From Streptomyces sp. NBC_01267 (GTDB lineage Bacteria > Actinomycetota > Actinomycetes > Streptomycetales > Streptomycetaceae), in assembly GCF_036241575.1 (NCBI RefSeq), contig NZ_CP108455.1:4529501-4593500 (forward strand): a DNA stretch of 64,000 nt, written 5' to 3'. Within the stretch, counting starts at the first letter, position 1, and each line of letters opens with the position of its first letter. Shown one piece after another: positions 25,679 to 34,218 of the stretch. The notes under the pieces are model-generated. The model was not told the origin of the DNA, did no database searches, and was given only the letters and a program-made list of their open reading frames with translations. The position numbers and the translations under genes are program-made.

Positions 25679-25804
25679 TCCGGGGGTGTCGGCAGTGGCT
25701 GCCGACGCCCCCATGTTCAGAACCAGTGCATCGGGTTGGCTTTTTTGGCGAGGCTCTTGGCGCCGTGGGCGATTCCGGAGCCGACTTTTGATGCTTTGTC
25801 TCCG
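25679..25804. repeat. 126-bp direct repeat, copy 1 (3' end of the effector-like gene)
   Basis: Matches 27511-27636 at 124 of 126 positions. It covers the last 29 codons of the gene at 25717-27171, its stop codon and its terminator. Weaker similarity continues to the left, for example GAATCGCCG near 25655 and CAGGTCCA near 25537 against 27481 and 27341, indicating a larger, decayed duplication. Confidence 0.92.
25682..25712 (-). terminator. hairpin terminator inside the 126-bp repeat
   Basis: GGGGGTGTCGGCAG pairs with CTGCCGACGCCCCC around TGG, one G-T pair. It lies 4 bases beyond the stop of the minus-strand gene. An identical hairpin is at 27514-27544. Confidence 0.85.
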
Positions 25805-27171
25805 ACCCAGTCGGCGGCTTTGCCTGCGCCCTTCTTGATGTCGTCCCAGTGTTCGACGATTTTTGCGCCGCCGTAGATGATCCCGGTTCCGACGGCGAGG
25901 CCGATGGTGACGGGGTTGGGGGCGATCATGGCAGCGGTCATGGAGGCGTTGAAGCCGACCTCGGCGACATCCGCGACGTACCCCGCGCCCTTCCGCTTGA
26001 ATGCGTCGATCGGGTTGCCCTGGGCCCATACGTTCGCCGCGCTGAAGCCGGTTGCCGCGACACTGCCGACGATGCCCGCACCACGCAGGAAGCCCGCCGT
26101 CTTGCCCGCAGCGCCAAGCCCTTTGAGTAGCGGCGAAGCTGTTCGGCCTGCCGCGATAACGGCAGGCCGGGCGTTGGCCGCCTTCTGGAAGTAGGCAGCA
26201 CTCCGAGCCACCCGCAGAAGATCGGCGTTGCCTGCCCGGGCGACCAGAGTGCCCGCGTGCGTGACACCCCCGTACTTGGCCGCCAACTCATCAGAGCCGA
26301 CAAGGAAGTTGATCGCCTTGTTGACCGTGACACCCCGCCAGATGGGCGAGTCCATGAAACTCAGCCCACGCACCGCGTCGTACGCCTCCCCGGTCATGTC
26401 GCCGACCAGGCCTCGTGTGCCCGGTATCTTCTGCGCCCACTGTCCGAGCTTGCTCGGGAACCAACTGCCGGGAGCGCCGAGCGAGCGGATCGTCGGGGTG
26501 TACGCGATGACCTTGCCGCCGGCCCACTTCAGCAGACTGTTGTTGCGGCCGGCCAGAACCGTGCCGATGCGGTTCTTCCACGGCACGAGCACGTTGGACT
26601 TGAGCGCGTTACCGACCAGAACCTTGGTGAGTGCTCCGCCTTGCATGGTGACCGTGGCCGCGGTGCCTTTGACGGACTTCCAGTCGCCGTAGAGGTCCAT
26701 GATGCTGACGATGGTCGCGGCGTGGGGCTCAAGCCCGGGTATTTGGCTCAGGGCGTCCGCTTTGATCCGGCTGATCCAGTCGTTCAGCGACTCGTTGGAC
26801 TGCCGTTTGAATGTGTCGGCCTTGGGATCCTTGCTGGCAGCGATGGAGTTGGCGAGGAGGATCTCGTCGGGTGTGAGTCCTTGACCCTTGTGGTCCTTGA
26901 GGTATTTGTCCAGTTCTTTGGGCGTGAATCCCGCCCAGCGGGCCCCGGCCTCGGGGTCGCCGCTCTCCAGTCGGGCGATCCCGGCGCGCTTACGCAGGTC
27001 GGGGGCGGTGTCCGAGACCCAGGAGCGCAACGGCTTCAGTGAGGTGAGATGGCTGGTGACGCCCAGCTGTGACGCTCTGGTGAAGGCTTCGTCGACCTTG
27101 TCCTGAACTCCACCCTTGCCGTCCATGAGCTTGGCGAGCTGATCCAGATCGTCCGGATTGACCATCCTCAT
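25717..27171 (-). CDS. large effector-like protein with a helical N-terminus and a Lys/Gly-rich tail
   Basis: 484 residues from ATG 27169-27171 (GGGGGA 10 bases upstream); a second ATG two codons later is possible. The first 65 residues are helical (MVNPDDLDQLAKLMDGKGGV, then FTRASQLGVTSHL), like N-termini of proteins exported with WXG partners. The middle has ARPAVIAAGRT and Gly/Ala-rich helices, with hydrophobic stretches near 390-410 and 425-450 (MTAAMIAPNPVTIGLAVGTG). The basic C-terminus DKASKVGSGIAHGAKSLAKK ends in NPMHWF. No catalytic motif is recognised and no signal peptide is seen. Its tail plus terminator are duplicated upstream at 27511-27636. A type VII substrate is the best guess from context. 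Confidence 0.82.
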   Translation of the reverse strand: MRMVNPDDLDQLAKLMDGKGGVQDKVDEAFTRASQLGVTSHLTSLKPLRSWVSDTAPDLRKRAGIARLESGDPEAGARWAGFTPKELDKYLKDHKGQGLTPDEILLANSIAASKDPKADTFKRQSNESLNDWISRIKADALSQIPGLEPHAATIVSIMDLYGDWKSVKGTAATVTMQGGALTKVLVGNALKSNVLVPWKNRIGTVLAGRNNSLLKWAGGKVIAYTPTIRSLGAPGSWFPSKLGQWAQKIPGTRGLVGDMTGEAYDAVRGLSFMDSPIWRGVTVNKAINFLVGSDELAAKYGGVTHAGTLVARAGNADLLRVARSAAYFQKAANARPAVIAAGRTASPLLKGLGAAGKTAGFLRGAGIVGSVAATGFSAANVWAQGNPIDAFKRKGAGYVADVAEVGFNASMTAAMIAPNPVTIGLAVGTGIIYGGAKIVEHWDDIKKGAGKAADWVGDKASKVGSGIAHGAKSLAKKANPMHWF

Positions 27172-27510
27172 GATTCTCTGTCCCCCTCAGGAATCGTCCC
27201 TTTGCAGACGCGGTTCAGCCGCGCGCGTGGCTCAGAATACTGGCGCGGCAGACCTGTACCGCGGTTCTGGCCCTGCTGGTTGGCGAACTGATCCAGATCA
27301 GCCGGAGCGAGCGACAAGGGTGAGCGGGTGGGGGCGCGCAGGTCCACTTCCTGACGCGAGGATTCGCCGATGGGCGCCGTAGGGAGGGACTCTTCGCGGA
27401 CTCGCGCGGCAGGGGATCGAGCGGGAACAACTAGCGCACCGTCGTGGGGACCGTACACCTGTGCCCGTGCGTACAGGATCGAATCGCCGAGCTGGATGTG
27501 GATGGCGAGT

Positions 27511-27636
27511 TCCGGGGGTGTCGGCAGTGGCTGCCGACGCCCCCATGTTCAGAACCGGTGCATCGGGTTGGCTTTTTTGGCGAGGCTTTTGGCGCCGTGG
27601 GCGATTCCGGAGCCGACTTTTGATGCTTTGTCTCCG
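27511..27636. repeat. 126-bp direct repeat, copy 2 (orphan effector tail plus terminator)
   Basis: Two mismatches to copy 1 (25679-25804). The repeats are in direct orientation and flank the effector-like gene, so recombination between them would delete it. Confidence 0.92.
27549..27636 (-). pseudogene. orphan C-terminal tail of an effector-like paralog
   Basis: Encodes the same tail as the intact gene (GDKASKVGSGIAHGAKSLAK) but ends NPMHRF rather than NPMHWF. The reading frame upstream of 27636 has no similarity to the intact protein and no plausible start, so only the last 28 or so codons and the terminator survive. Confidence 0.75.
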
Positions 27637-27867
27637 CGATTTGGCCAAGACGGTGGGCAGGCCGAAAGCCGAGAGGGATTCGAAGAGGGATTCTCACGGA
27701 GTCCTGAGTACGGTCGCGTGTCGGCGTAGATCGCGTGCCGTGTCACGCAGTCAGTTGGCGATCGCCGACAGGCTCGACACTGCGTCAGATACGTCAGGCG
27801 CTGCCGCTCTGGTCAGTAGATGAGGGATTGCACCTACCTTGTTGTCAATGACGTCGAGCTCGCCGCA

Positions 27868-28089
27868 CTAAATGGTTCCGCCCGGAATCTCCTGGGCCTC
27901 TTCCTTCGGCAGGGTGGACTTCATCGCCTTCAGTGCGTCCGGATACCTCCGGTCCATGGCCTGGTGGTAAGTCGGGCCCAAGCTTTTCGATCCGGCCTTC
28001 CGGCCCGACTCCGCTGCGCGGGAACATCCCGCGGCCAGAACCACGACGAGTAGCGCGAGCGAGACATTCCGCAGATTACGGCTATGCAT
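27868..28089 (-). CDS. small lipoprotein
   Basis: 73 residues from ATG 28087-28089. Signal peptide NVSLALLVVVLAAGC with lipobox LAAGC (Cys about 22), then about 50 polar residues including YHQAMDRRYPDALKAMKS. No family recognised. The small size, envelope location and position near an effector-like gene would fit a protective or accessory lipoprotein, without direct evidence. Confidence 0.75.
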   Translation of the reverse strand: MHSRNLRNVSLALLVVVLAAGCSRAAESGRKAGSKSLGPTYHQAMDRRYPDALKAMKSTLPKEEAQEIPGGTI

Positions 28090-28164
28090 CTGGGCGTTCC
28101 TCTGATCTGGTGGGTGCGATGGACCTGCGCGCAGTCGGGTGCCGGGTGCCAACTCGCTGCGTTG

Positions 28165-28692
28165 TCAGAACCTTCCTGGTGCGGCAGTGGCATTGGACAG
28201 GGCGGTGAGGAAGGCGGCCCGATCCCTGGTGGCGATCAGTAGTGGTTCACCCCGGCGGTTGGAGATCGCGACGCTGTCCATACCCATCGGCACTGCCCAC
28301 CCTCCGCCGACCAGCCGAGGAGCCTTCCGCTCGACGGCCCGGAAGCTGGCTGCCGGTGCGTCGATGGAACTCATCGACGACGCGCACTGCTGCGCCGGAA
28401 TGGGTTCGGCGCTCTGGATTGCGGCATGCACGGATGCCGGGTCCACATCGGAGACGGGGATGCGCTCGCGACCGACCCGGAGAATTCCGTCCTCGATCCG
28501 CACCCGGTGATAGATCGCTTTTGAGATCGGGACACCCAGGCAGGGCACCAGAACAATCAGGAAAAGCGCGGAAAGTCCCAGCCAGAGCCCGATTTCATCG
28601 GGGATGGTGTCCTTGCCCAGGTAGGAGATCCCGATCAGATAGAGCCCGATACAGACGGCCGACCAGATCTTGGGCAATTTCTCTGCGTACAT
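28165..28692 (-). CDS. two-helix membrane protein, DUF3093/PH-like
   Basis: 175 residues from ATG 28690-28692. Hydrophobic segments lie at about 12-27 (SAVCIGLYLIGISYLG) and 36-55 (LWLGLSALFLIVLVPCLGV), then a beta-rich cytosolic part with DGILRVGRERIPVSDV. It closes with PRLVGGGWAVPMGMDSVAI and LLIATRDRAAFLTAL, which resemble the end of DUF3093-type membrane proteins. It precedes the small lipoprotein gene by 75 bases in the same direction and may share its transcript. Function unknown. Confidence 0.82.
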   Translation of the reverse strand: MYAEKLPKIWSAVCIGLYLIGISYLGKDTIPDEIGLWLGLSALFLIVLVPCLGVPISKAIYHRVRIEDGILRVGRERIPVSDVDPASVHAAIQSAEPIPAQQCASSMSSIDAPAASFRAVERKAPRLVGGGWAVPMGMDSVAISNRRGEPLLIATRDRAAFLTALSNATAAPGRF

Positions 28693-28844
28693 GATTCCGG
28701 GTTCGCCTCAGTGGTTGACGGCAAGAAGTCCTCGACAGTGAACCGACGCTACCCAAGAGGAGAGGGGGCGCGCCAGGTGAAGTCAGTGCTGTACCGGTTT
28801 CAGGTGCTACGTCGAATATTTCCGGTGCACGTGCGCGCCTCCGC

Positions 28845-30143
28845 TCAAGAGGACGCCCCGCCCGCCCGCGAGAACTCCCCGCGCCCCACCCGCGCCGCCA
28901 TTCCGTCCTCCGCCGACCGCACCAGCGACCCGTACCCCGTGGCGGCCCACACGCTCCGGTCCGCCGGGATCTCGAAGTAGGGGACACGGTGGGCGCCGCG
29001 CGGCTCCGGTGCGGTGAGTACCTCCGGCGCGCGCCGGGTGCGGACCGCGCGGTCGCAGGCCTCGCACGCTGCCACGTTCAGTCGGTCGCGGCGGCCCAGC
29101 GGGCGCCAGTCGATGCGGCGGGTGGCGCGGCCGTGCAGGGGGTTGAAGAAGCAGAGCGGGAGCGCGGACGCGGCATTGCCGGCCAGGGCGTCGCGGCCCT
29201 CGGTGACCAGGGCCAGGACACCGGCCAGGTCGGGCAGGCCGTGGGCCTCGTCCAGTACCTTGCCCGCCGCGGCGTACGCGTCCAGGGCGCGCGGCAGGCC
29301 GGGAAGGGCGTCGGAGGCGGACTGCGCAGCCTCGCCGAGCGCGATGACCTCGGCGTTCGCGTGCTCGCGCAGGGCACGTTCGTCGGCGGTGCGGGCCGCC
29401 GCGAACACTGCCTTGGGGAACGTGAAGGCCGCGCCTGCCCCTTGGCCGTTCCGGCGGCGGCGTACGAAGACCAGCAGGCCGCCTGCGAGGCCGAGCGCTG
29501 CTACTGCGGCGACGGTGACGACCAGCCAGGGAGCGCCGCTGCCCGTCGACTTGTGGGCAGTGTCCGGCGTGGACGAACCCAGGTGGGCCGTGGCGTTCTT
29601 GTACACCTGAGTGCCGTTGCCCTGCTGCACCAGTTCGATCGCCTTGGACACCTGCTCGGCCAGGCCCGCGTCCCGCATGTCGGGCAGGAAGCCGACCGCC
29701 GACACGGCGTCCCTGGTCTGGTGCTTGTCGTCGGGCCACTCCTGGCCGTCCAGATAGCCGGCCTGCTCGGACGTGGTGATCAGGATGAGGCCGGGCCGGG
29801 TCAGATGGTCGCGTACGACTCCCTGGAGCTCGTCGGCCTTGCCGTTGAAGCTGTCGCCCTTGACCAGCGGCACCAGCACCACCTTGATCGGCAGGCCGGT
29901 CCTCGCGATCTGCGCGGCGAGCTGCTTCTGGCGGGCGGGTGGCACGGATCCGGCGTACCCGGGGTCCACGTACACCGGCGAGGTACGCAGCCCCTCCGCG
30001 ATCCGGGTGCCGGGGCTGGGCTGCTGTGCACCGGCCGGAAGCGCCGGCACCAGGACCAGGGCCAGTGCCGACAGCAGAGCGGCGAGCGGAGTGGTGAACG
30101 GGGTGGTGAGGGTGCGCTTGAGGCTCCCGGGGTTACTGGACAC
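28845..30143 (-). CDS. secreted-domain membrane protein, single-module member of a paralogous pair
   Basis: 432 residues. A signal peptide (ALLSALALVLVPALPAGAQ, cleavage about residue 40) is followed by an outside alpha/beta domain (TRIAEGLRTSPVYVDPGYAG, then PIKVVLVPLV and GLILITT) loosely like TPM-type domains. One membrane helix at about 205-228 (WLVVTVAAVAALGLAGGLLV) and a cytosolic domain with CFFNPLHGRATRRIDWR and CEACDRAV complete it. The upstream gene encodes the same plan with the outside domain twice, and its 3' end overlaps this start by 11 bases, so the two are coupled. Function unknown; the Cys pairs and NPLHG motif are conserved between the pair. Confidence 0.87.
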   Translation of the reverse strand: MSSNPGSLKRTLTTPFTTPLAALLSALALVLVPALPAGAQQPSPGTRIAEGLRTSPVYVDPGYAGSVPPARQKQLAAQIARTGLPIKVVLVPLVKGDSFNGKADELQGVVRDHLTRPGLILITTSEQAGYLDGQEWPDDKHQTRDAVSAVGFLPDMRDAGLAEQVSKAIELVQQGNGTQVYKNATAHLGSSTPDTAHKSTGSGAPWLVVTVAAVAALGLAGGLLVFVRRRRNGQGAGAAFTFPKAVFAAARTADERALREHANAEVIALGEAAQSASDALPGLPRALDAYAAAGKVLDEAHGLPDLAGVLALVTEGRDALAGNAASALPLCFFNPLHGRATRRIDWRPLGRRDRLNVAACEACDRAVRTRRAPEVLTAPEPRGAHRVPYFEIPADRSVWAATGYGSLVRSAEDGMAARVGRGEFSRAGGASS

Positions 30144-32493
30144 CGGCGTACTCCCTTACGGCGTCGAGAAGTGGGGCGGTCCCTTGCTGCGCGGCGGACA
30201 GGGGGCCGGTGGCGTCCTCGTACGCCACTCGCTCACCGCCGTCGGTGCCCGGAAGTGTGAGCCGGCGCAAGCCCGGCGCGGCGTCCGCTCCGGTGGCCGC
30301 GGCGCGGCACGGCTCGCACACCGGGATGCGGCGCCGCCTGCGCCGCCCTCGTACCAGGTACCGCACGTCGTGCTGCTGGGTGGCGGGGCCGTGCAGCGGA
30401 TTGAGAGCGCAGCAGAAGTCGGCGGTCGTACCGGTGGCCAGTGCAGCCCGGCCGAGGCGGGCCAGGGCGACGGCGGTTGCCAGTTCGGCGGGCGCCGCTC
30501 CGCTGTCGACCCGGCCGTCGGAGTCACGGTCGATCAGGAGGGTGGCTGCGTCCAGACAGTCCCAGACCCGGGTACGGACCGCCTCGGACATCCCGTCCGG
30601 CGGGGACGCGAACTCCCGTCCGAGGGCGCTGATCTCGCTGCGAGCCGTGCGTCGTACGTACGACATGGACGGATCGGCCGGGGCCGGGAAGGCGCCGGGC
30701 ATGGAGGAAGCGGCGGTGGCTCGTCTGCGGCGGGCGGTCAGTGCGCCGCCGATGCTGATCAGTGCTACGGCGATCCCGAACGCAGCGGCTCCGGCGAGCA
30801 GGCCGATGAAGGTACCCGGCCAGAAGTCGCTGCGGAAGAAGAGCGGATGCAGCGCGTTGTCCTCGACGGGGTCCGGTGCGCGGTCGGTGCCGGTGCCGGA
30901 GCTGGAATCGCCCGATCCGGCCGTGCGGGGCGTCTTGTCGAGCAGCGCCATCAGCTGGTCGAGCCGCGCGCCGAGCCGGAGGTCGGCAGGCGCGGAGGCC
31001 TCGTGGTCGTAGCGGATGGAGTCGGGCAGGCCGAAGGTCAACCGGCTGTCATCGAGCCGGAGTCCGAAGTTCTGGACGTCGATATCGCCCCGGAGCGGAT
31101 CGGCGACGATGTAGACGCCGTCCTTGTCCACCTTCGTGTGGAGCGCTGAACTGAAGACATCGGCCTCGCCGCCCGACTCGTCGTCGGACAGCTGCGGTAC
31201 GACCGCGAGGTAGACGGGCCCGGCGCTCGCCTTGAACGCGGCCATGTGGTGCCGCAGTTCGGACTGCTTGGCCGCGTCGAGAGGCTGCGGGCTCTCCGGA
31301 TCGCTGTACAGCGGGTCCTGCGTCAGCCCGGCCGCGACCCGGTCGATGCGGGCCGACAGGTCGGCGGCGGTGGGCGGGGGCGCCGCGCTGGACGACTTCT
31401 GGTCGAAGGTGTGCAGCGTGACGAGGACGACGGCGACGGCAGCCAGCAGCGCGCACGCCGCCTCGATGAGATGGGGGACGAGCGGGCGGCGTGGTCGCGG
31501 AGGCCGCGCGGAGGTCTCGGTCGCGGAGGCTTCAGTCGTGGAGGCCTCAGTTTTGGAGGCCTCAGTTTTGGAGGCCTCAGTCGTGGAGGCATTGGCTCCG
31601 GTTTGCTGCTTCGGAAGCTTGGCGAGGTCGACGGGCCGCTGAGACCCGGCGGGACGCGTGGGCGCCTTGGGCGCCTTGGGCGTCTTGAGCGGCCTGGGAG
31701 GCTCGTGTGCCTCGTGTGCCTCGTGTGCCTTGGGCGGCTGCGCGCGGTGGCGGAGCCGACGTCGTACGTACGGCGACAGCAGCAGGATCAGCAGCGGAAT
31801 CCCGGTCAGCAGAATGCCGGTGAGGAACGACTGGTTGTCCCGGTCGGTGGGTCCGATGTACATCGGGCCCGGATCACGGGAACTGCCGTTCTCGCCGCTG
31901 TACATCTTCCGTGCCTTCGCCGCACGCTGCGCGGCCTTGCCGCTCCCCTCGGCGATCACGTCGGTGAAGCGCTGGAACTTGAGCAAGGGACCTGCATCGT
32001 AAGGGAGTTCGTAGAGCGAGACGGTGGAGGCGTCGTCTGCGGGGGCGCGTACGCCGTAGGCCGTGGCGGCGGCGACTCCCATGTCGTCGACCAGCACGTA
32101 GAGCCCGTCCCGCCCGAGCCGGTCGTGCACCGCGCCGAGCAGCGAGTCCACACCGCCGCGCTGCGGGGGAAGGACCAGGACATACGTCGGGACGCCGGTC
32201 CGCTTCGCGTACTTCACGAACGAGGGAGCGAGGGAGCGGGGAACTTCCCGGGGCAACTGGTCGGTGACGTAGACCGGGTCGGCACGGAGCAGGTCGGCGA
32301 GGTGAGCGGCCTGGGAGGCGGGCGCGGTTCCTTGCGCGCCGCCCTGAGCGACGGCGGGCCCGGCGGGGGCGATCAGGGCGAACACCAGCGCCAACAGCGC
32401 GAACGTGGTACGCAGAGCGGCAGCGTGCGGAGTGCCGCCGCGAGCGGTGTACGGCGTGGTGCCCGCGTGGGCGTCTGCGTTCCGTTCCCTCAT
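30133..32493 (-). CDS. double-module membrane protein, partner of the next gene
   Basis: 786 residues from ATG 32491-32493. Order: signal peptide (TFALLALVFALIAPAG), outside domain A (LADLLRADPVYVTDQLP), a membrane helix (LTGILLTGIPLLILLL), a low-complexity cytosolic linker with KTEAS and HEA repeats, a second helix (ACALLAAVAVVLVTLHTF), outside domain B (RIDRVAAGLTQDPLYSDP), a third helix (GLLAGAAAFGIAVALISIG) and a cytosolic domain with CCALNPLHGPATQQHDVR and CEPCRAAA. Domains A and B and the final domain correspond to those of the smaller downstream protein, so it is an internal duplication. Function unknown; location near the type VII-like genes is the only clue. Confidence 0.87.
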   Translation of the reverse strand: MRERNADAHAGTTPYTARGGTPHAAALRTTFALLALVFALIAPAGPAVAQGGAQGTAPASQAAHLADLLRADPVYVTDQLPREVPRSLAPSFVKYAKRTGVPTYVLVLPPQRGGVDSLLGAVHDRLGRDGLYVLVDDMGVAAATAYGVRAPADDASTVSLYELPYDAGPLLKFQRFTDVIAEGSGKAAQRAAKARKMYSGENGSSRDPGPMYIGPTDRDNQSFLTGILLTGIPLLILLLSPYVRRRLRHRAQPPKAHEAHEAHEPPRPLKTPKAPKAPTRPAGSQRPVDLAKLPKQQTGANASTTEASKTEASKTEASTTEASATETSARPPRPRRPLVPHLIEAACALLAAVAVVLVTLHTFDQKSSSAAPPPTAADLSARIDRVAAGLTQDPLYSDPESPQPLDAAKQSELRHHMAAFKASAGPVYLAVVPQLSDDESGGEADVFSSALHTKVDKDGVYIVADPLRGDIDVQNFGLRLDDSRLTFGLPDSIRYDHEASAPADLRLGARLDQLMALLDKTPRTAGSGDSSSGTGTDRAPDPVEDNALHPLFFRSDFWPGTFIGLLAGAAAFGIAVALISIGGALTARRRRATAASSMPGAFPAPADPSMSYVRRTARSEISALGREFASPPDGMSEAVRTRVWDCLDAATLLIDRDSDGRVDSGAAPAELATAVALARLGRAALATGTTADFCCALNPLHGPATQQHDVRYLVRGRRRRRRIPVCEPCRAAATGADAAPGLRRLTLPGTDGGERVAYEDATGPLSAAQQGTAPLLDAVREYAGVQ

Positions 32494-32602
32494 GCGGCGA
32501 ACTCTATCGAGGTGTGTGTTCTGGTGGTAAGAGGGTCGAATACAGCGAGAAACCGGCATTCGAGGCGGGCTTCGCTTGTTGGCCGCATGGAAACCCCACT
32601 AG

Positions 32603-32719
32603 TACTCCAGCCGGACTTCTTCATTAGCGCTGGTCAGCGGTTCGAGTGTGGGGAGTGTAGCGGGCTGGAACAGGGGTGGGGCGGTCTTGGCCGGGCCGTC
32701 CCACGAACGTGTGGCCGCG
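32603..32719. repeat. left terminal inverted repeat of the IS701-family element
   Basis: About 117 bases match the reverse complement of 34043-34159 with one mismatch (GGGCCGTCCC against GGGCCGGCCC). Weaker pairing continues to about 32734. This is far longer than the usual 15-40 bases for the family. Confidence 0.92.
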
Positions 32720-32756
32720 CTGCTTGTAGTGGCAGTGTTTCGGGCATTCCGACCGC

Positions 32757-33983
32757 ATGGACGATGTACCAACAAACCTGTGGGAAGAGGAACTTGGCGA
32801 GCTCCTCTTGCGGATCGGGGGCCGTTTTACCCGCGTGGAGTCCAGGCGTCGGATGCGGGACTACGTCCGTGGGCTTCTTGGCCCGGTGGGCCGCAAGAAT
32901 GGCTGGCAGCTCGCCGAATACGCCGGGCACGCCACCCCCGACGGGCTGCAGCACCTGCTCTCCCGGAGCCGCTGGGAGGCCGACGAGGTCCGCAACGACC
33001 TGCACGCCTACGTCGCCGAACACCTCGGCGCGGACAACGGGGTGCTGATCATCGACGACACCGGCTTCGTGAAGAAGGGCACCACCTCAGCCGGCGTCCA
33101 GCGCCAGTACTCCGGTACCGCAGGCCGCACCGAGAACTGCCAGATCGGCGTCTTCGCCGCCTACGCCACCACCCGCGGCCACACCCTGGTCGACCGTGAG
33201 CTCTACCTGCCCAAGTCCTGGACCGAGGACCGCGAACGCTGTCGGGCCGCCCGTGTCCCCGACGACCGCGCCTTCGCCACCAAGGGAGAGCTGGCGAGGG
33301 CCACCATCCTGCGGGCCCTCGCCTCGCCCCTGCCCGTTGGTTGGGTCACCGCGGACTCCGCCTACGGCCAGGACTCCCACTTCCGTCGCTTCCTCGAAGA
33401 CCATCAGCTTTCCTACGTCGTGGCCGTGCCCAAGTCCCAGCAGGTCCACGGTCCGCGCATCGACCACCTCATCGGCCAGGCGCCGCCCGAAGCCTGGCAG
33501 CGGCTGTCCGCAGGAAGCGGCGCGAAGGGCGAGCGCTTCTACGACTGGGCCGCAGCTCGCCTCCCCGCAGTGTGGGAATTCGACGGCGACGAACCGACCC
33601 GGCAGCGCTGGATGCTGGCCCGCCGCAGTATCGCCAAGCCCGACGAACTCGCCTACTACCTCGCCAGTGCACCCCTGGACGCCACCGTCGCCGACCTGGT
33701 GCACGTCGCCGGCTGCCGCTGGAAGGTCGAGGAATGCTTCCAGAGCGCGAAGAACGAATGCGGCCTGGACCAGTACGAAGTCCGCCGCTGGGTGGGTTGG
33801 TACCGGCACATCACCCTCGCCATGCTCGCGCATGCCTTCCTCGCGGTCCTGGCCGCCCAGGAACGAGAAAAGGGGGCATCGAACGGGACACACCCGACCT
33901 CGTGGACCTCACACCCGCCGAGATTCGACGTCTGCTGGCAACTGGACCCCGCCACCGTGCTCCGGACCGCAACCACGCGATGA
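32757..33983 (+). CDS. IS701-family transposase (possible -1 frameshift product to 34138)
   Basis: 408 residues in the zero frame. DDE motifs: VLIIDDTGFVKKG (first Asp), GWVTADSAYGQ (second Asp) and KVEECFQSAKNECGLDQYEV (Glu). At 33869-33875 the heptamer A AAG GGG lies in the correct phase for a -1 slip. The -1 frame then encodes LVDLTPAEIRRLLA and MTWSHWRRRHQARARRCHY, the kind of basic C-terminus normal for this family, ending at TAA 34136-34138 (about 460 residues). The zero frame instead ends in a Pro/Thr-rich tail without such features. Either this copy uses programmed frameshifting or it carries a -1 frame disruption. Confidence 0.9.
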   Translation: MDDVPTNLWEEELGELLLRIGGRFTRVESRRRMRDYVRGLLGPVGRKNGWQLAEYAGHATPDGLQHLLSRSRWEADEVRNDLHAYVAEHLGADNGVLIIDDTGFVKKGTTSAGVQRQYSGTAGRTENCQIGVFAAYATTRGHTLVDRELYLPKSWTEDRERCRAARVPDDRAFATKGELARATILRALASPLPVGWVTADSAYGQDSHFRRFLEDHQLSYVVAVPKSQQVHGPRIDHLIGQAPPEAWQRLSAGSGAKGERFYDWAAARLPAVWEFDGDEPTRQRWMLARRSIAKPDELAYYLASAPLDATVADLVHVAGCRWKVEECFQSAKNECGLDQYEVRRWVGWYRHITLAMLAHAFLAVLAAQEREKGASNGTHPTSWTSHPPRFDVCWQLDPATVLRTATTR

Positions 33984-34042
33984 CGTGGTCCCACTGGCGT
34001 CGCCGCCACCAAGCACGCGCCCGCCGTTGCCACTACACACGG

Positions 34043-34159
34043 CGCGGCCACACGTTCGTGGGCCGGCCCGGCCAAGACCGCCCCACCCCTGTTCCAGCCC
34101 GCTACACTCCCCACACTCGAACCGCTGACCAGCGCTAATGAAGAAGTCCGGCTGGAGTA
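34043..34159. repeat. right terminal inverted repeat of the IS701-family element
   Basis: Inverted partner of 32603-32719. The -1 frame of the transposase ends inside it. Confidence 0.92.
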
Positions 34160-34218
34160 CTAGGCACTGTTTCTCGGATCTCCTGACGTGGGTGGGGTGT
34201 TGGGGCGAGGGTGGCTGT

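Larger units (their letters stand above)
27172..27867. other. intergenic region with decayed gene remnants
   Basis: About 700 bases between minus-strand genes. It contains copy 2 of the 126-bp repeat (27511-27636) and similarity of 27320-27510 to the flank downstream of the effector-like gene. From 27640 to 27840 nothing is recognised. It reads as what remains of a tandem copy of the effector-like unit after deletion of most of its coding part. Confidence 0.6.
32603..34159 (+). mobile_element. IS701-family insertion sequence with ~120-bp terminal inverted repeats
   Basis: The element is bounded by CTAG at 32599-32602 and 34160-34163, the probable 4-base target duplication. The ends begin TACTCCAGCCGGACTTCTTC and are inverted copies of each other. 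It carries one transposase gene. The right-hand CTAG also bounds the next element. Confidence 0.9.

Noticed and set aside
16010..32493. A canonical ESX (EccB-EccC-EccD-EccE-mycosin) locus
   Set aside because: Only the ATPase and WXG100 proteins are recognisable; no subtilisin-type mycosin, EccD multi-pass protein or EccB homologue was found in the window.
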